13,474 bases of DNA. It comes from Anaerolineae bacterium CG2_30_64_16 (GTDB lineage Bacteria; Chloroflexota; Anaerolineae; CG2-30-64-16). Below the pieces are notes generated by a model. That model was not told the origin of the DNA. It saw only the letters and a list, made by a program, of their open reading frames with translations, and did not search any database. Both the position numbers and the translations under genes were made by a program. Numbering within the stretch: position 1 is the first letter of the stretch; every line of letters starts with the position of its first letter. Below, piece after piece: positions 1 through 6,584 of this stretch. The stretch lies in contig MNXL01000281.1 of assembly GCA_001871755.1 (NCBI GenBank), forward strand, positions 1 through 13,474. The letters run 5' to 3'.

Positions 1-347
1 CCAGACGATCCCAAACGGCAGGGCCAGTCAGTTGGGCGCAACTTGCGGCGTTGACCAGCGCCAACCCGGCGCGGATATTCGGGCTGAAGGGGAAGGGCGC
101 GCTGGCTTCCGGCTACGACGCGGACGTGGTGATCTATGATCCGCGAGTTGAGACGACCCTCCGGGCCGCGGCGCTGCACAACCTGGCTGGCTACACGCCG
201 TACGAAGGTTGGAAGATCCAGGGCGCGGTGCGGGATGTGTTCTCCCGCGGGCGGCAGATTGTACGCGAGGGCGAGTTCCTTCCCGCGCCAGGGTGGGGGC
301 GGTTCGTGAAGGCAGGCCCTGGGATTGCTGGAGATGTGCTGCACTGA
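1..347 (+). CDS. Dihydropyrimidinase/hydantoinase-type amidohydrolase, C-terminal part (5' cut by window edge)
   Basis: The reading frame is open from position 3 to the TGA at 345-347, so only about the last 114 residues are present and the start lies outside the window. The visible part matches the end of the cyclic amidohydrolase family (dihydropyrimidinase, D-hydantoinase, allantoinase-like). It shows the helix ending LAALTSANPARIFGL, then the small beta-sandwich segment with KGALASGYDADVVIYDP, then TPYEGW, and a tail ending GEFLPAPGWGRFVK. These enzymes open the ring of dihydrouracil, dihydrothymine or hydantoins in the cytosol. The metal ligands (HxH, carboxylated Lys) are upstream and cannot be checked, so substrate and activity are open. 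The NPARIFGL and SPYEGW-like motifs favour dihydropyrimidinase over dihydroorotase. The TTG at 51 is an internal codon, not the start. The neighbouring gene is a broken ATPase that begins inside the last codons of this one. Confidence 0.85.
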   Translation, partial: RRSQTAGPVSWAQLAALTSANPARIFGLKGKGALASGYDADVVIYDPRVETTLRAAALHNLAGYTPYEGWKIQGAVRDVFSRGRQIVREGEFLPAPGWGRFVKAGPGIAGDVLH

Positions 348-1697
348 GCTCCAAGCGGGGCGGCGTAAGCACCTGGCGCTTTTGGGCCTGCGCCGTATCG
401 GCAAGACCCTTTCCTGAAGGAGTTCATCCTACGCTGGCTGCACCGCCCGGCACCGCCCGGCATCCCGATCTACGTGGACCGCAAACGCTTCGGCCTCTCG
501 CCGGAGGCGTTTGCGGTCGAGCACATCGGCTCGGTCCTGTATTGGTTTCAGCAGAAAGGGCAAGGGCGTTGGGACGACTACGCGCGCTTGCCGACGCTGC
601 TGCGCGCGGCGACCACGCCGGGCAACCAGCGGGTTCTCGATATGGTTCTGGAACTGGACGCCGACCTACGCCAACAGACCATCCCACAACGTCGTCTGTT
701 GGAGTTGGCCTTCCAGTTCCCGGAGGTGCTGGCGCGTGAACTCAGTGTGCGGTTCCTGATCTGCATTGACGAGTTCCAGGATCTGGCGTTGCTCTCCAAC
801 TTCCCCAGGGTGGGAGACGTGCTGGACATCTTCCGCTCATTGCTCCAGACCCAGTCGGACGTGGCTTACGTCGCGGCTGGGTCGGCCATCAGTCTGATGG
901 AGGGTGTCTTCCATCAGGCCCGTTCGCCGCTTTTTGTCCACTTCCGCAGCGAGCGGGTAGGCCCTTTCACGCACGAGGAAAGCGAGGAGTTGGCGCGCAA
1001 GGTGCTGGCCAGCGAAGACCTGCCGGCCGAGGCAGCATAGACCCTCTATGAGTGGACCCGCGGCCACCCGTTTTACATCTACGCCGTGGCCGACCGCATG
1101 CGCGAACGGATGCTCCTCTCGGGACGAGCGGCGGACCCCCAACTGGAGTGGGAAGCCTTTGTGCTGGAGACCCTGTCAAGTGTGGGGCGGATCTACAACC
1201 TCTGCCGCTACGTGATCGAGGAACCCATGGGCCAGGCGCGCGGCCAGGCGCTTCTGCGCCTGCTCTTGCAGATCCTGGCCGAGGCGGAAGGTCCCCTCAC
1301 CTTGACGGAAATCGCCAGCCGGCTGCGCCGGCCGGCCGGCGCCACGCGGGCCCTCTTGAACCGGCTGGGCGAGGTGGACCTGGTGACGCGAGCCGACGGG
1401 ACTTACGATCTGCCCGACCCGGTGCTGAAGCTCTAGCTGGCGTACTTCCACGCTGGCGGCGAGTTGCTGACCGTGCCGCGTCGTGAAATCTTGGAAAGGT
1501 TGGTGGCCGACATGGCCCAACGCTACCAGCGGATCAGCAGCGAGTTGGGCCTGGCCAAGGAAAGCCAGGTGCGCGAGATCATGGCGGTCTTCGACGGTCG
1601 TGCTGCGCCGGGACGTCTCTTTGGCGGGACGGCGACCGTGCATCTGCCGGTCTTTGTTCGGATGGCGCCGTATCAGAGCCCAGATGGGCAGATCGAG
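334..1697 (+). pseudogene. Decayed ATPase_2-type (archaeal-type) P-loop ATPase
   Basis: Frame 1 from about 334 reads ELQAGRRKHLALLGLRRIGKT, a Walker A loop. It then hits a TGA at 415. Frame 3 from 414 continues the same protein (LKEFILRWLHRP...). Restoring one T in the T run at 409-412 rejoins them as GKTLFLKEF. Frame 3 then carries Walker B (FLICIDEFQDL, about 751-783) and AAGSAISLMEGVF, typical of the PF01637 family. A TAG at 1038-1040 replaces a probable Glu (GAG). A winged-helix segment follows (LTLTEIASRLRRPAGATRALL), then a TAG at 1434-1436 in VLKL*LAYFHAGG where relatives carry Trp. The C-terminal part (FDGRAAPGRLFGG) runs to DGQIEL, where homology stops near 1697. The N-terminal strand before the P-loop is also missing. 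Three lesions plus two truncated ends make this a pseudogene. The original was probably a cytosolic ATPase of unknown role. Confidence 0.85.
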
Positions 1698-1803
1698 CTA
1701 CCCCGGTGTCATAGCCCAGCGGGAAATCGCCGCCTAGCTCGTACCTCGTGCCATTGGTGAGAACGAAGACAGCATCGTCCTCCTGGCCGGAGGCGAAACT
1801 TGC
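1695..1803 (-). pseudogene. Possible remnant of a minus-strand gene
   Basis: Read on the minus strand from 1803, this stretch encodes a protein-like string that includes FASGQEDDAVFVLTNGTRYE followed by LGGDFPLGYDTG. It has no start codon and is not in frame with the gene upstream on the same strand. It begins exactly at the MITE boundary and ends where homology of the plus-strand ATPase pseudogene stops. It looks like an internal scrap of another coding sequence left at a rearrangement junction. The evidence is only its beta-strand-like composition and GC-rich third positions, so it may be chance. Confidence 0.25.
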
Positions 1804-1881
1804 TAGTGGGCTGTAGCCCAAATTGTGCAAGAAATTGACTTCTGCGGAAATCCCTGCAATACTTCGACTACAGCCCACTAG
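1803..1881. mobile_element. 79-bp MITE-like element with perfect 14-bp terminal inverted repeats
   Basis: CTAGTGGGCTGTAG at 1803-1816 is repeated exactly in inverse orientation at 1868-1881 (CTACAGCCCACTAG). If the TA at 1804-1805 and the TA at 1879-1880 are a target duplication, the element proper is 73 bp with ends GTGGGCTGTAG. That is the architecture of IS630/Tc1-mariner-derived MITEs. It carries no coding capacity. It sits in the TAG stop codon of the minus-strand gene that ends at 1878. A stem-loop terminator is a competing reading, but there is no T tract and the loop is about 50 nt. Confidence 0.65.
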
Positions 1882-2384
1882 GGCCTGATTGAGCCTTCCC
1901 AGCACACCCGCACGAGCTTCCAACCATCGCCTCGAGAGTGAAACGCCCACGGCGTAAGCAGCCCATAGTCCCAGAGTTCCACGCTGAGCGGCGTTGTCTG
2001 ACCGTCTACAGTAGTCACCTGTAGATCAATGACAGCTCTGCAGGTTGGGTCGTCGTCAAGTATCGCTGCCAGGATAGGCGCTTCAGCAATCAAGCGGACT
2101 CGCTGAACTGTAACATCTTGGATCTGTTCAGTGGGTTGGGGTACGACTTCCCCGTCGTGGGCCCCATCATCTTCTACACACCCAGAGCCGCCCGGTCGTG
2201 GAAGATGCCCTAACCTCAGCAGGAAGCCCTGTGCGGCCTGGGCTGGTGATCCAGCCGACCTGTCCAGTATGGCTTCTACACGCGGGTCATACTCGAGTGA
2301 AGGCATGACAATGGCAACTGCGCTCAGGACGACGCCCCCAAGGCTTACAGCCACGAGGACAAGGCGTCTGGTTACTGTATTCAT
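1878..2384 (-). CDS. Membrane-anchored exported protein of unknown function
   Basis: This encodes 168 aa from the ATG at 2384. An in-frame TTG at 2420 would overlap the upstream gene and add 12 polar residues before the signal, so ATG 2384 is preferred. The RBS is weak (AGGCAAG). Residues 5-27 are a short basic stretch (RR) followed by a hydrophobic helix (LVLVAVSLGGVVLSAVAIVM), an N-terminal anchor or uncleaved signal. The rest is soluble and predicted to face outward: a polar linker (about 40-85), then a compact domain running from VQRVRLIAEAPILAAI to GDGWKLVRVCWEG. The strand pattern with a Trp-rich end recalls small NTF2-like or cystatin-like folds, but I do not recognise the family. It is the last gene of the 3731->1878 block, 11 bp after its neighbour. 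Its TAG stop is formed at the MITE insertion point. Confidence 0.7.
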   Translation of the reverse strand: MNTVTRRLVLVAVSLGGVVLSAVAIVMPSLEYDPRVEAILDRSAGSPAQAAQGFLLRLGHLPRPGGSGCVEDDGAHDGEVVPQPTEQIQDVTVQRVRLIAEAPILAAILDDDPTCRAVIDLQVTTVDGQTTPLSVELWDYGLLTPWAFHSRGDGWKLVRVCWEGSIRP

Positions 2385-2395
2385 GTCTTGCCTGT

Positions 2396-3055
2396 CTAGC
2401 GCTCGGCACTGAGGTACCAATGTGGTGTTGGCACGCTGACTTGCACCTTGTCAACACTGAGACCGTATCGAGCAGCCACCTCGACTGCTAACTGATAAGG
2501 CGTCACGTCCGGTATGTAGATGCGTTCATCACTTGCTAACTGCCCAAGCCCGGAGGCAGAAGCTGGGACCGTGCCACGCATCGCTGTAACTCCCACCAAG
2601 CGCAAGGAACGTACCTCCAAATCCGGCGACAAACTGTCGAGGTCAACTAGATCTCCTCCGTTCCCCCCAACAGCGACCGTGTGTTGCCCTTGGTTGGCAT
2701 CACGCGCTTCGAAGATCACCAGCTCTGCAACCAGACCGGTGCGCTGAGCCAATAGCTGCATCTCTGCAATGGAGAGGGGACGAACAAAAGTAATCTGTAC
2801 AGGGACACTTCCAACGCCTGAGCGCGCCAGTGCCATAGCTTCTGCGCGCTGTCGGGAAGCGTAGTGGTCGCGCTCCACGCGATCTGCCAAGTTCACTTGG
2901 ACTCGAATACGGAGGTGTCCATTTGGACGCTGCTCAACCGCATATTCTGGCTGATCTGACGACGCCAGGTTATTAGCATGCGCCGTGGTCAGCACAGTTA
3001 TACTAATCAGCGACGCAATGAGAGTGATCGCAATCAGCAAGCGTTTTGTTATCAT
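2396..3055 (-). CDS. Secreted protein of unknown function
   Basis: This encodes 219 aa from the ATG at 3055. It has an excellent RBS (AAGGAGG about 8 nt upstream), which fixes the start. Residues 1-27 form a classic Sec signal peptide: MITKRLL, a hydrophobic core, and a likely cleavage site after AHA (residue 27). The mature part has a strand-rich section (HLRIRVQVNLADRVERDHYA), a helix with RQRAEAMALA, then QITFVRPLSIAEMQLLAQRT. The last part contains TPYQLAVEVAARYGLSVDKV. No cysteine is present in the mature chain and no catalytic motif was recognised. It is the middle gene of the three-gene block, 55 bp downstream of the 3111 stop with no terminator between, so it is probably co-transcribed from the promoter at 3787-3814. 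Confidence 0.75.
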   Translation of the reverse strand: MITKRLLIAITLIASLISITVLTTAHANNLASSDQPEYAVEQRPNGHLRIRVQVNLADRVERDHYASRQRAEAMALARSGVGSVPVQITFVRPLSIAEMQLLAQRTGLVAELVIFEARDANQGQHTVAVGGNGGDLVDLDSLSPDLEVRSLRLVGVTAMRGTVPASASGLGQLASDERIYIPDVTPYQLAVEVAARYGLSVDKVQVSVPTPHWYLSAER

Positions 3056-3110
3056 CTTACGTTCCTCCTTGAGAGATTGTCAACGGTATTCGGATGCGAG
3101 ACACCGACGA

Positions 3111-3731
3111 TCAGTTACTGTACAGGACTTTATCGAGCCAGTCGTGCGTTGGAGAGTTATCCCGCTGATATGTGAGATTGATAGCACCACTCACGTTGTA
3201 CTCGTTCTTGGAATAGTGCACCTGGTAGTAGTACGCTGTCTCGGCAGATACTGAGCCGGCGTTGATCTTCAACTCAACTTCCTCACGAACCCAAGGCAAC
3301 CCACAGTCGCTCCAGGCGTCGATGCCATTGTTAGGAACATTGGTGTACGCCACGCTGTAATTCAACTGGTCGTCTCCTGGGTTATCAGCCGTACAATCAG
3401 CTGTCATGTCAAGGCGCGGGTCGGAGTCGGATCGCAGGGCAGTCAACCCTGATGAGTTCCACTTGATCCAATCTGACACACCTGCTTGGTAACCGCTGCT
3501 GGTAGAGAGCCAGAAGTTTCCAGTGTAGGGTGATGAGGAGAAGCCAGGATCCCACGCCAAAACGCCTCCGACTATCGCAAAGAGCATTACAACGGCAACC
3601 AGTGGAACACTGAGCCTCCAATGTATTTTTGTGATGGAGGCGGTATGGGATACCCGACCTCTGTGCTTCCATCTTGAGAGTACGGTGACGAGACTTGAAC
3701 CAAGATGCGTACATCGACGAGCTGCATGCAT
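3111..3731 (-). CDS. Exported protein of unknown function, first gene behind promoter module A
   Basis: This encodes 206 aa from the ATG at 3731, chosen because AAGGAG lies 7 nt upstream (3739-3744). The N-terminus is unusual: about 40 basic, hydrophilic residues precede the hydrophobic helix (residues 41-59, SVPLVAVVMLFAIVGGVLA). A signal-peptidase site is plausible after VLA, giving a mature protein beginning WDPGF. The exported part is rich in Ser, Asn, Tyr and Trp, has two cysteines (in DCTADNPGDD and SDCGLPW) that could pair, and reads as a beta-rich domain (AETAYYYQVHYSKNEYNVSG). No known family is recognised. It is the first gene of the block that continues with the 3055 and 2384 genes. 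It shares its promoter architecture, though not its protein sequence, with the gene at 7106. Confidence 0.7.
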   Translation of the reverse strand: MHAARRCTHLGSSLVTVLSRWKHRGRVSHTASITKIHWRLSVPLVAVVMLFAIVGGVLAWDPGFSSSPYTGNFWLSTSSGYQAGVSDWIKWNSSGLTALRSDSDPRLDMTADCTADNPGDDQLNYSVAYTNVPNNGIDAWSDCGLPWVREEVELKINAGSVSAETAYYYQVHYSKNEYNVSGAINLTYQRDNSPTHDWLDKVLYSN

Positions 3732-3786
3732 TTCGAAACTCCTTTCAACTTGGGATACTCACCGGACTCCCCGGTGGCATCTCCAC

Positions 3787-3814
3787 ACTCTACCACAAAT
3801 CGCGCCGCTTGTAA
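3787..3814 (-). promoter_or_regulatory. Promoter A (TTACAA-N16-TAGAGT) of the 3731->1878 block
   Basis: On the minus strand, TTACAA (3814-3809), a 16-bp spacer and TAGAGT (3792-3787) form a sigma70-like promoter about 50 nt upstream of the ATG at 3731. The same two hexamers and the same spacing occur at 7159-7186 upstream of another gene. The leader between promoter and RBS is also similar in the two copies. In this copy the leader contains a CACCGG/CCGGTG hairpin that is not kept in the other. Confidence 0.65.
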
Positions 3815-3833
3815 CCTGTGGAAAACCGTAGTT
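3814..3833 (-). promoter_or_regulatory. Promoter-proximal lux-box-like dyad, module A (degenerate half)
   Basis: The plus-strand sequence ACCTGTGGAAAACCGTAGTT has one strong half-site (ACCTGTGG) and a weak second half. It abuts the -35 hexamer, and its centre is about 43 bp upstream of the predicted transcription start, the position used by class II activators of the LuxR family. The equivalent site in module B is at 7186-7205. The binding protein is inferred, not shown. Confidence 0.5.
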
Positions 3834-3836
3834 TTT

Positions 3837-3856
3837 ACCTGCGGAAATCCACAGGT
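3837..3856 (-). promoter_or_regulatory. Distal lux-box-like dyad, module A
   Basis: The plus-strand sequence ACCTGCGGAAATCCACAGGT is a 20-bp dyad whose halves match at 8 of 10 positions. It resembles the Vibrio lux box (ACCTG...CAGGT ends) at 13 of 20 positions. It starts 23 bp from the proximal site, about two helical turns, so two dimers could bind on the same face of the DNA. Confidence 0.6.
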
Positions 3857-3935
3857 AGGCCCTGTGAACGGCGCAAGCGCCCAACAGAGGCTGCCGGGGC
3901 CTGTTAGAACAGCCGCAACGCCCTCTTCGTTTAGG

Positions 3936-4017
3936 GCTAAGGACTTAATAACTTACCCATTTGCTCCGGCAAATGAAGGGAGGATTCGCCCAAGTTATTT
4001 AGTTCTCAGTCCTTAGC
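3936..4017. repeat. 82-bp imperfect palindrome, MITE-like or bidirectional terminator
   Basis: GCTAAGGACT (3936-3945) is perfectly inverted at 4008-4017. Further in, TAATAACTT (3946-3954) pairs with AAGTTATTTA (3992-4001). The centre holds a CATTTG/CAAATG hairpin (3958-3963 with 3970-3975). It begins three bases after the stop of the gene ending at 4020, in a higher-AT stretch. TA dinucleotides lie at both ends (3938-3939, 4014-4015), as expected for a Tc1/IS630-type MITE. It could also end transcription of the lipoprotein operon, although no T run follows. Confidence 0.55.
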
Positions 4018-4019
4018 GG

Positions 4020-5318
4020 CTAGGGTCTGCCCACCAGAACGCTGACGGTGTCCACATTGTTTGCTGCGATCTGCACGGACTCGTGAATCAAGCCTCCCCA
4101 CCAACGATCTGTGCCCACCGGGGGTGCGACATCGAACTGGATGCAACCGTAGACCATCCCTCGGCGTCCCGGCATGAGGTAGTACTGCGATTGTCCGTCA
4201 ATCACTCTCTGCTCCAGGTCTTCTGGACGTCCAATGGCCCAGCGGAAGGAAAAATCAACACCAGTGGTGTCGTAATTGATACCGAAACGCCAGACCCCTC
4301 GCTGTTCGGCCCAGGATGGCTCAGCATATGTCGCGGCCAGATCGCGGTAGCTCTGGGTCAGACGATATGCCTGACCCGGCCAGGGGCCGCTGGTACGGAG
4401 CGGCACCGCGCCGATGTTGATCACGACCGCAGTCAAACAAAGCCGCCTTCCCACGGGAACGCCCACCTTCCCGTTCATCTCACCCTGCCAGTCGATGCTG
4501 CCGCCCGCGATTTCGGCCAGGGGTCGCCCGCCCTCGCTGATCGTCAGCGTTGATGAGACGACAACCCGGTTGCCGACCCTGTCCTCCGCCTCCAGATAGA
4601 GCGCATAAGTGCCGTCTGGCGGTGGCTCGGCGGCCAGGTAGCGCCCGTTTTGATCGTGAACCCCGCCGTCATAAAGCGCCTGGTGCCAGCCGCTGGCCCC
4701 AGGTTCGGAGTTGGAATTGCGCAGGATGACAGGGTACTTCAACCTGGGCCTCTGGGAATCGATCAGGTAGAGTCGCAGGTTTGGCACGTCCTTTGCCAGA
4801 TAATAGGAGATGGTGACCTGGTCGTCCAGGCCGTCCTCGTTCGGCCGGAACTGCTCGGGCGTCACCTTGAACTCCCGCACCTCAGGCAGCGCAGTATCCG
4901 CGTGTTGCAAGGTCACTTGGCCTGCGGCGCGTTGCTGGTGACCACGATCGTCGACGGCCTCGACGACCCAGGTATAGATCCCATCCGGCAAGACCCGGCT
5001 TTCGACCCGTATCTGCCCCCCGCCTACCTGGCGCACTTGTGGGTCGTTGACGGCGCCACCCCAATACACTTCATACCTGCCGGGTGAACGACGTTGGTGG
5101 TCACGAAAATAGTAGCGTTGGCCAGCGCCATCCAGGAAGTAGATGGACAGATTCGCCGCGCGGCCGATGCGGTAGCGAATCAGGGTGACGTCGTCTACGC
5201 CGTCGGCGTTGGGGGAGATGATCGCCGGCGCGACCTCGACGCGCGAGAGCATCGGCCAGAAGCTGCAACTACTGAGAAGCAGGACCAATCCCACGAGAAC
5301 GAGTAGCCTACTGCGCAA
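4020..5318 (-). CDS. Lipoprotein with two FlgD-Ig/CHU_C-like domains
   Basis: This encodes 432 aa from a TTG at 5318, chosen because GGAGG lies 9 nt upstream and the resulting signal peptide is compact (basic start, hydrophobic core, lipobox LSSC with Cys18). The frame extends to an ATG at 5348, which has no RBS. Two tandem Ig-like domains follow. The first has SPNADGVDD near residues 35-43 and ends about 138. The second has RPNEDGLDD near residues 159-166 and ends about 260. Each contains a PDGxY turn and a VxAxDxxGN-like edge strand. Such SPNxDGxxD modules are found in FlgD-type and CHU_C-type extracellular adapter domains, and the Asp-rich loop may bind calcium. Residues about 275-432 are a third, unassigned beta-rich domain. 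It is probably co-transcribed with the lipoprotein gene upstream. An extracellular scaffold or cell-surface role is an inference. Confidence 0.75.
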   Translation of the reverse strand: MRSRLLVLVGLVLLLSSCSFWPMLSRVEVAPAIISPNADGVDDVTLIRYRIGRAANLSIYFLDGAGQRYYFRDHQRRSPGRYEVYWGGAVNDPQVRQVGGGQIRVESRVLPDGIYTWVVEAVDDRGHQQRAAGQVTLQHADTALPEVREFKVTPEQFRPNEDGLDDQVTISYYLAKDVPNLRLYLIDSQRPRLKYPVILRNSNSEPGASGWHQALYDGGVHDQNGRYLAAEPPPDGTYALYLEAEDRVGNRVVVSSTLTISEGGRPLAEIAGGSIDWQGEMNGKVGVPVGRRLCLTAVVINIGAVPLRTSGPWPGQAYRLTQSYRDLAATYAEPSWAEQRGVWRFGINYDTTGVDFSFRWAIGRPEDLEQRVIDGQSQYYLMPGRRGMVYGCIQFDVAPPVGTDRWWGGLIHESVQIAANNVDTVSVLVGRP

Positions 5319-5327
5319 AATCTTTGG

Positions 5328-5332
5328 CCTCC
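5328..5332 (-). promoter_or_regulatory. Ribosome binding site deciding the TTG start at 5318
   Basis: GGAGG on the minus strand ends 9 nt before the TTG codon at 5318-5316. The in-frame ATG at 5348 lies upstream of this site and has no comparable sequence before it, so TTG is the likely start. Confidence 0.5.
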
Positions 5333-5369
5333 GGCCACCACACAGCATGAATTGGGGTCTTGGTGTGGT

Positions 5370-6383
5370 TCAGGGTCTACTCACTGTGATCGCAACCCGA
5401 ATAGAAGACTCCATGTAATCCAAGAATTCGGTCAAGTGTCTGCTAGACCCTTCGAATGGCTCCTCCAGCATTTGATAGGGGTCATAAGCCCACACGACCA
5501 TCAACTCGTGCACACCCGGTTCGCTGGGCGCAACAAGCCGAGCCGGTAACGATGCACGCGTGCCAGCAGGCAACGCGACAAAGGCCACCCACTGGTCGTC
5601 GCCATCCAATGGGATTTGTGTGTAATCAAGAAAGGCAAAGACGGCGTAGGAGCGCGATGGACCACTGTCGTTTCCCATGCGTATGTAGTATTCAATAGTC
5701 TCCTCCGGTTTCGCATCTTGCGTCAGCCAAGCTCGCTCCCATGCTCCGGCCGGTGGTTCTCGGTTGACAACTAAGCCGTTGAGGGGGGGCGTCGTCCTTA
5801 CCGGTTTTGTGCCTGTAATCGCGTACTCGATAGCAGGGGTAGGCCAGGGTTGGTTGCCGGCAAGGAGGACTAACCGAGCCGCGTATAGGTAGTTGAAGTC
5901 GGTGTTGAGACGATATCCTGGATCGAGGTCGTGTACATCCGGGTTCGCGATTGCGAGGAGAGCGAAATCATGGAAACCTGGCGTCAAAAGCGGGATCGTG
6001 AAAGAGGTGTAGCGGTCCTCAGACTCAGCCAGGCTGATGCGATGGAGTATATCTTGCTGATCACCAAAAACACAGGGCACTTGCCGATAATCCAGCATAC
6101 ACGTAAGCAAGTAGTCTTGGGCCGGCAGCTGGTTCAAGAGCCTGAAGCGACCTCTAAACGATAACCCTGATGGTGTCTGATAGACCCTCCAGAACTTTTC
6201 CCCTTCAGCTTCTTGAATGCCGTAGGCAACTCCCTTACCAGCGTATTCGACAGAAGGGCCTTGCCCTGTGGGTGATACGATGAGGGGTGGGAGCGCGAGG
6301 GGCTGCAGGCTACAAGAGGCAAGCAGCACGCTTAATAGGAAATACCATGCAGTAAGATGAATCCAACGGTTATTCGGTTGCAA
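5370..6383 (-). CDS. Lipoprotein with two tandem homologous domains, unknown function
   Basis: This encodes 337 aa from the TTG at 6383, which has GAGGAG 7 nt upstream (6391-6396). The frame opens to a GTG at 6416 without an RBS. With the TTG start, the signal peptide ends in the lipobox LASC with Cys24, so the protein is probably lipid-anchored outside the membrane. The mature chain contains an internal duplication. The first unit has MLDYRQVPC, LLTPGFHDFALLAIANPDVH and FNYLYAARLVLLAG. The second repeats these as FLDYTQIPL, APSEPGVHELMVVWAYDPYQ and FLDYMESSIRVAITV. Each unit is about 130-145 aa and beta-rich. I do not recognise the family. It precedes the second lipoprotein gene by about 50 bp with no terminator, and a stem-loop (6432-6464) lies upstream. 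Confidence 0.75.
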   Translation of the reverse strand: MQPNNRWIHLTAWYFLLSVLLASCSLQPLALPPLIVSPTGQGPSVEYAGKGVAYGIQEAEGEKFWRVYQTPSGLSFRGRFRLLNQLPAQDYLLTCMLDYRQVPCVFGDQQDILHRISLAESEDRYTSFTIPLLTPGFHDFALLAIANPDVHDLDPGYRLNTDFNYLYAARLVLLAGNQPWPTPAIEYAITGTKPVRTTPPLNGLVVNREPPAGAWERAWLTQDAKPEETIEYYIRMGNDSGPSRSYAVFAFLDYTQIPLDGDDQWVAFVALPAGTRASLPARLVAPSEPGVHELMVVWAYDPYQMLEEPFEGSSRHLTEFLDYMESSIRVAITVSRP

Positions 6384-6390
6384 CAGGGTT

Positions 6391-6396
6391 CTCCTC
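6391..6396 (-). promoter_or_regulatory. Ribosome binding site deciding the TTG start at 6383
   Basis: GAGGAG on the minus strand is 7 nt before the TTG at 6383-6381. The GTG at 6416 lies upstream of it and has no Shine-Dalgarno sequence. Confidence 0.5.
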
Positions 6397-6431
6397 GCCT
6401 TGCTTGGCTTTCGCACAAGTCATTACGATAG

Positions 6432-6464
6432 GCCCGAACCGGGTAGACGGTGCCCAGTTCGGGC
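6432..6464 (-). terminator. Strong intergenic stem-loop without a T tract
   Basis: GCCCGAAC (6432-6439) pairs perfectly with GTTCGGGC (6457-6464). After one mismatch, GGG pairs with CCC, leaving a nine-base loop. It lies between the stop of the 6585 gene and the start of the 6383 lipoprotein gene. No T run follows on either strand, so it may be an RNA-processing or attenuation structure, or a weak or factor-dependent terminator. The rest of the roughly 200-bp gap (6384-6584) shows no gene and no convincing sigma70 promoter to my eye. Confidence 0.4.
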
Positions 6465-6584
6465 TTGCAGAACGACTGTGCCCGACCACAAGGAAGATGA
6501 TGGGCGCAGAGATGGCCTCAGCAGACTACCAGATGTCCATCAAGACCACTGTGATCAGGACATCCGTTGCCACGACTCTCCCGG

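Noticed and set aside
474..1643. TAG recoding (amber suppression) in the ATPase, since both in-frame stops are TAG
   Set aside because: The gene also has a frameshift and lacks both ends, the stops fall at positions where relatives carry ordinary Glu and Trp, and intact genes nearby end with TAG (for example those ending at 1878, 2396 and 4020).
1878..2420. TTG start at 2420 for the small membrane-anchored protein
   Set aside because: It would overlap the end of the preceding gene by 25 bp and place 12 polar residues before the signal; ATG 2384 gives a standard membrane signal.
3814..3856. Acyl-homoserine-lactone quorum sensing proper
   Set aside because: The dyads resemble a lux box, but the window has no LuxI-type synthase or autoinducer-binding LuxR; the HTH protein present is a phosphorylation-controlled NarL-type regulator.
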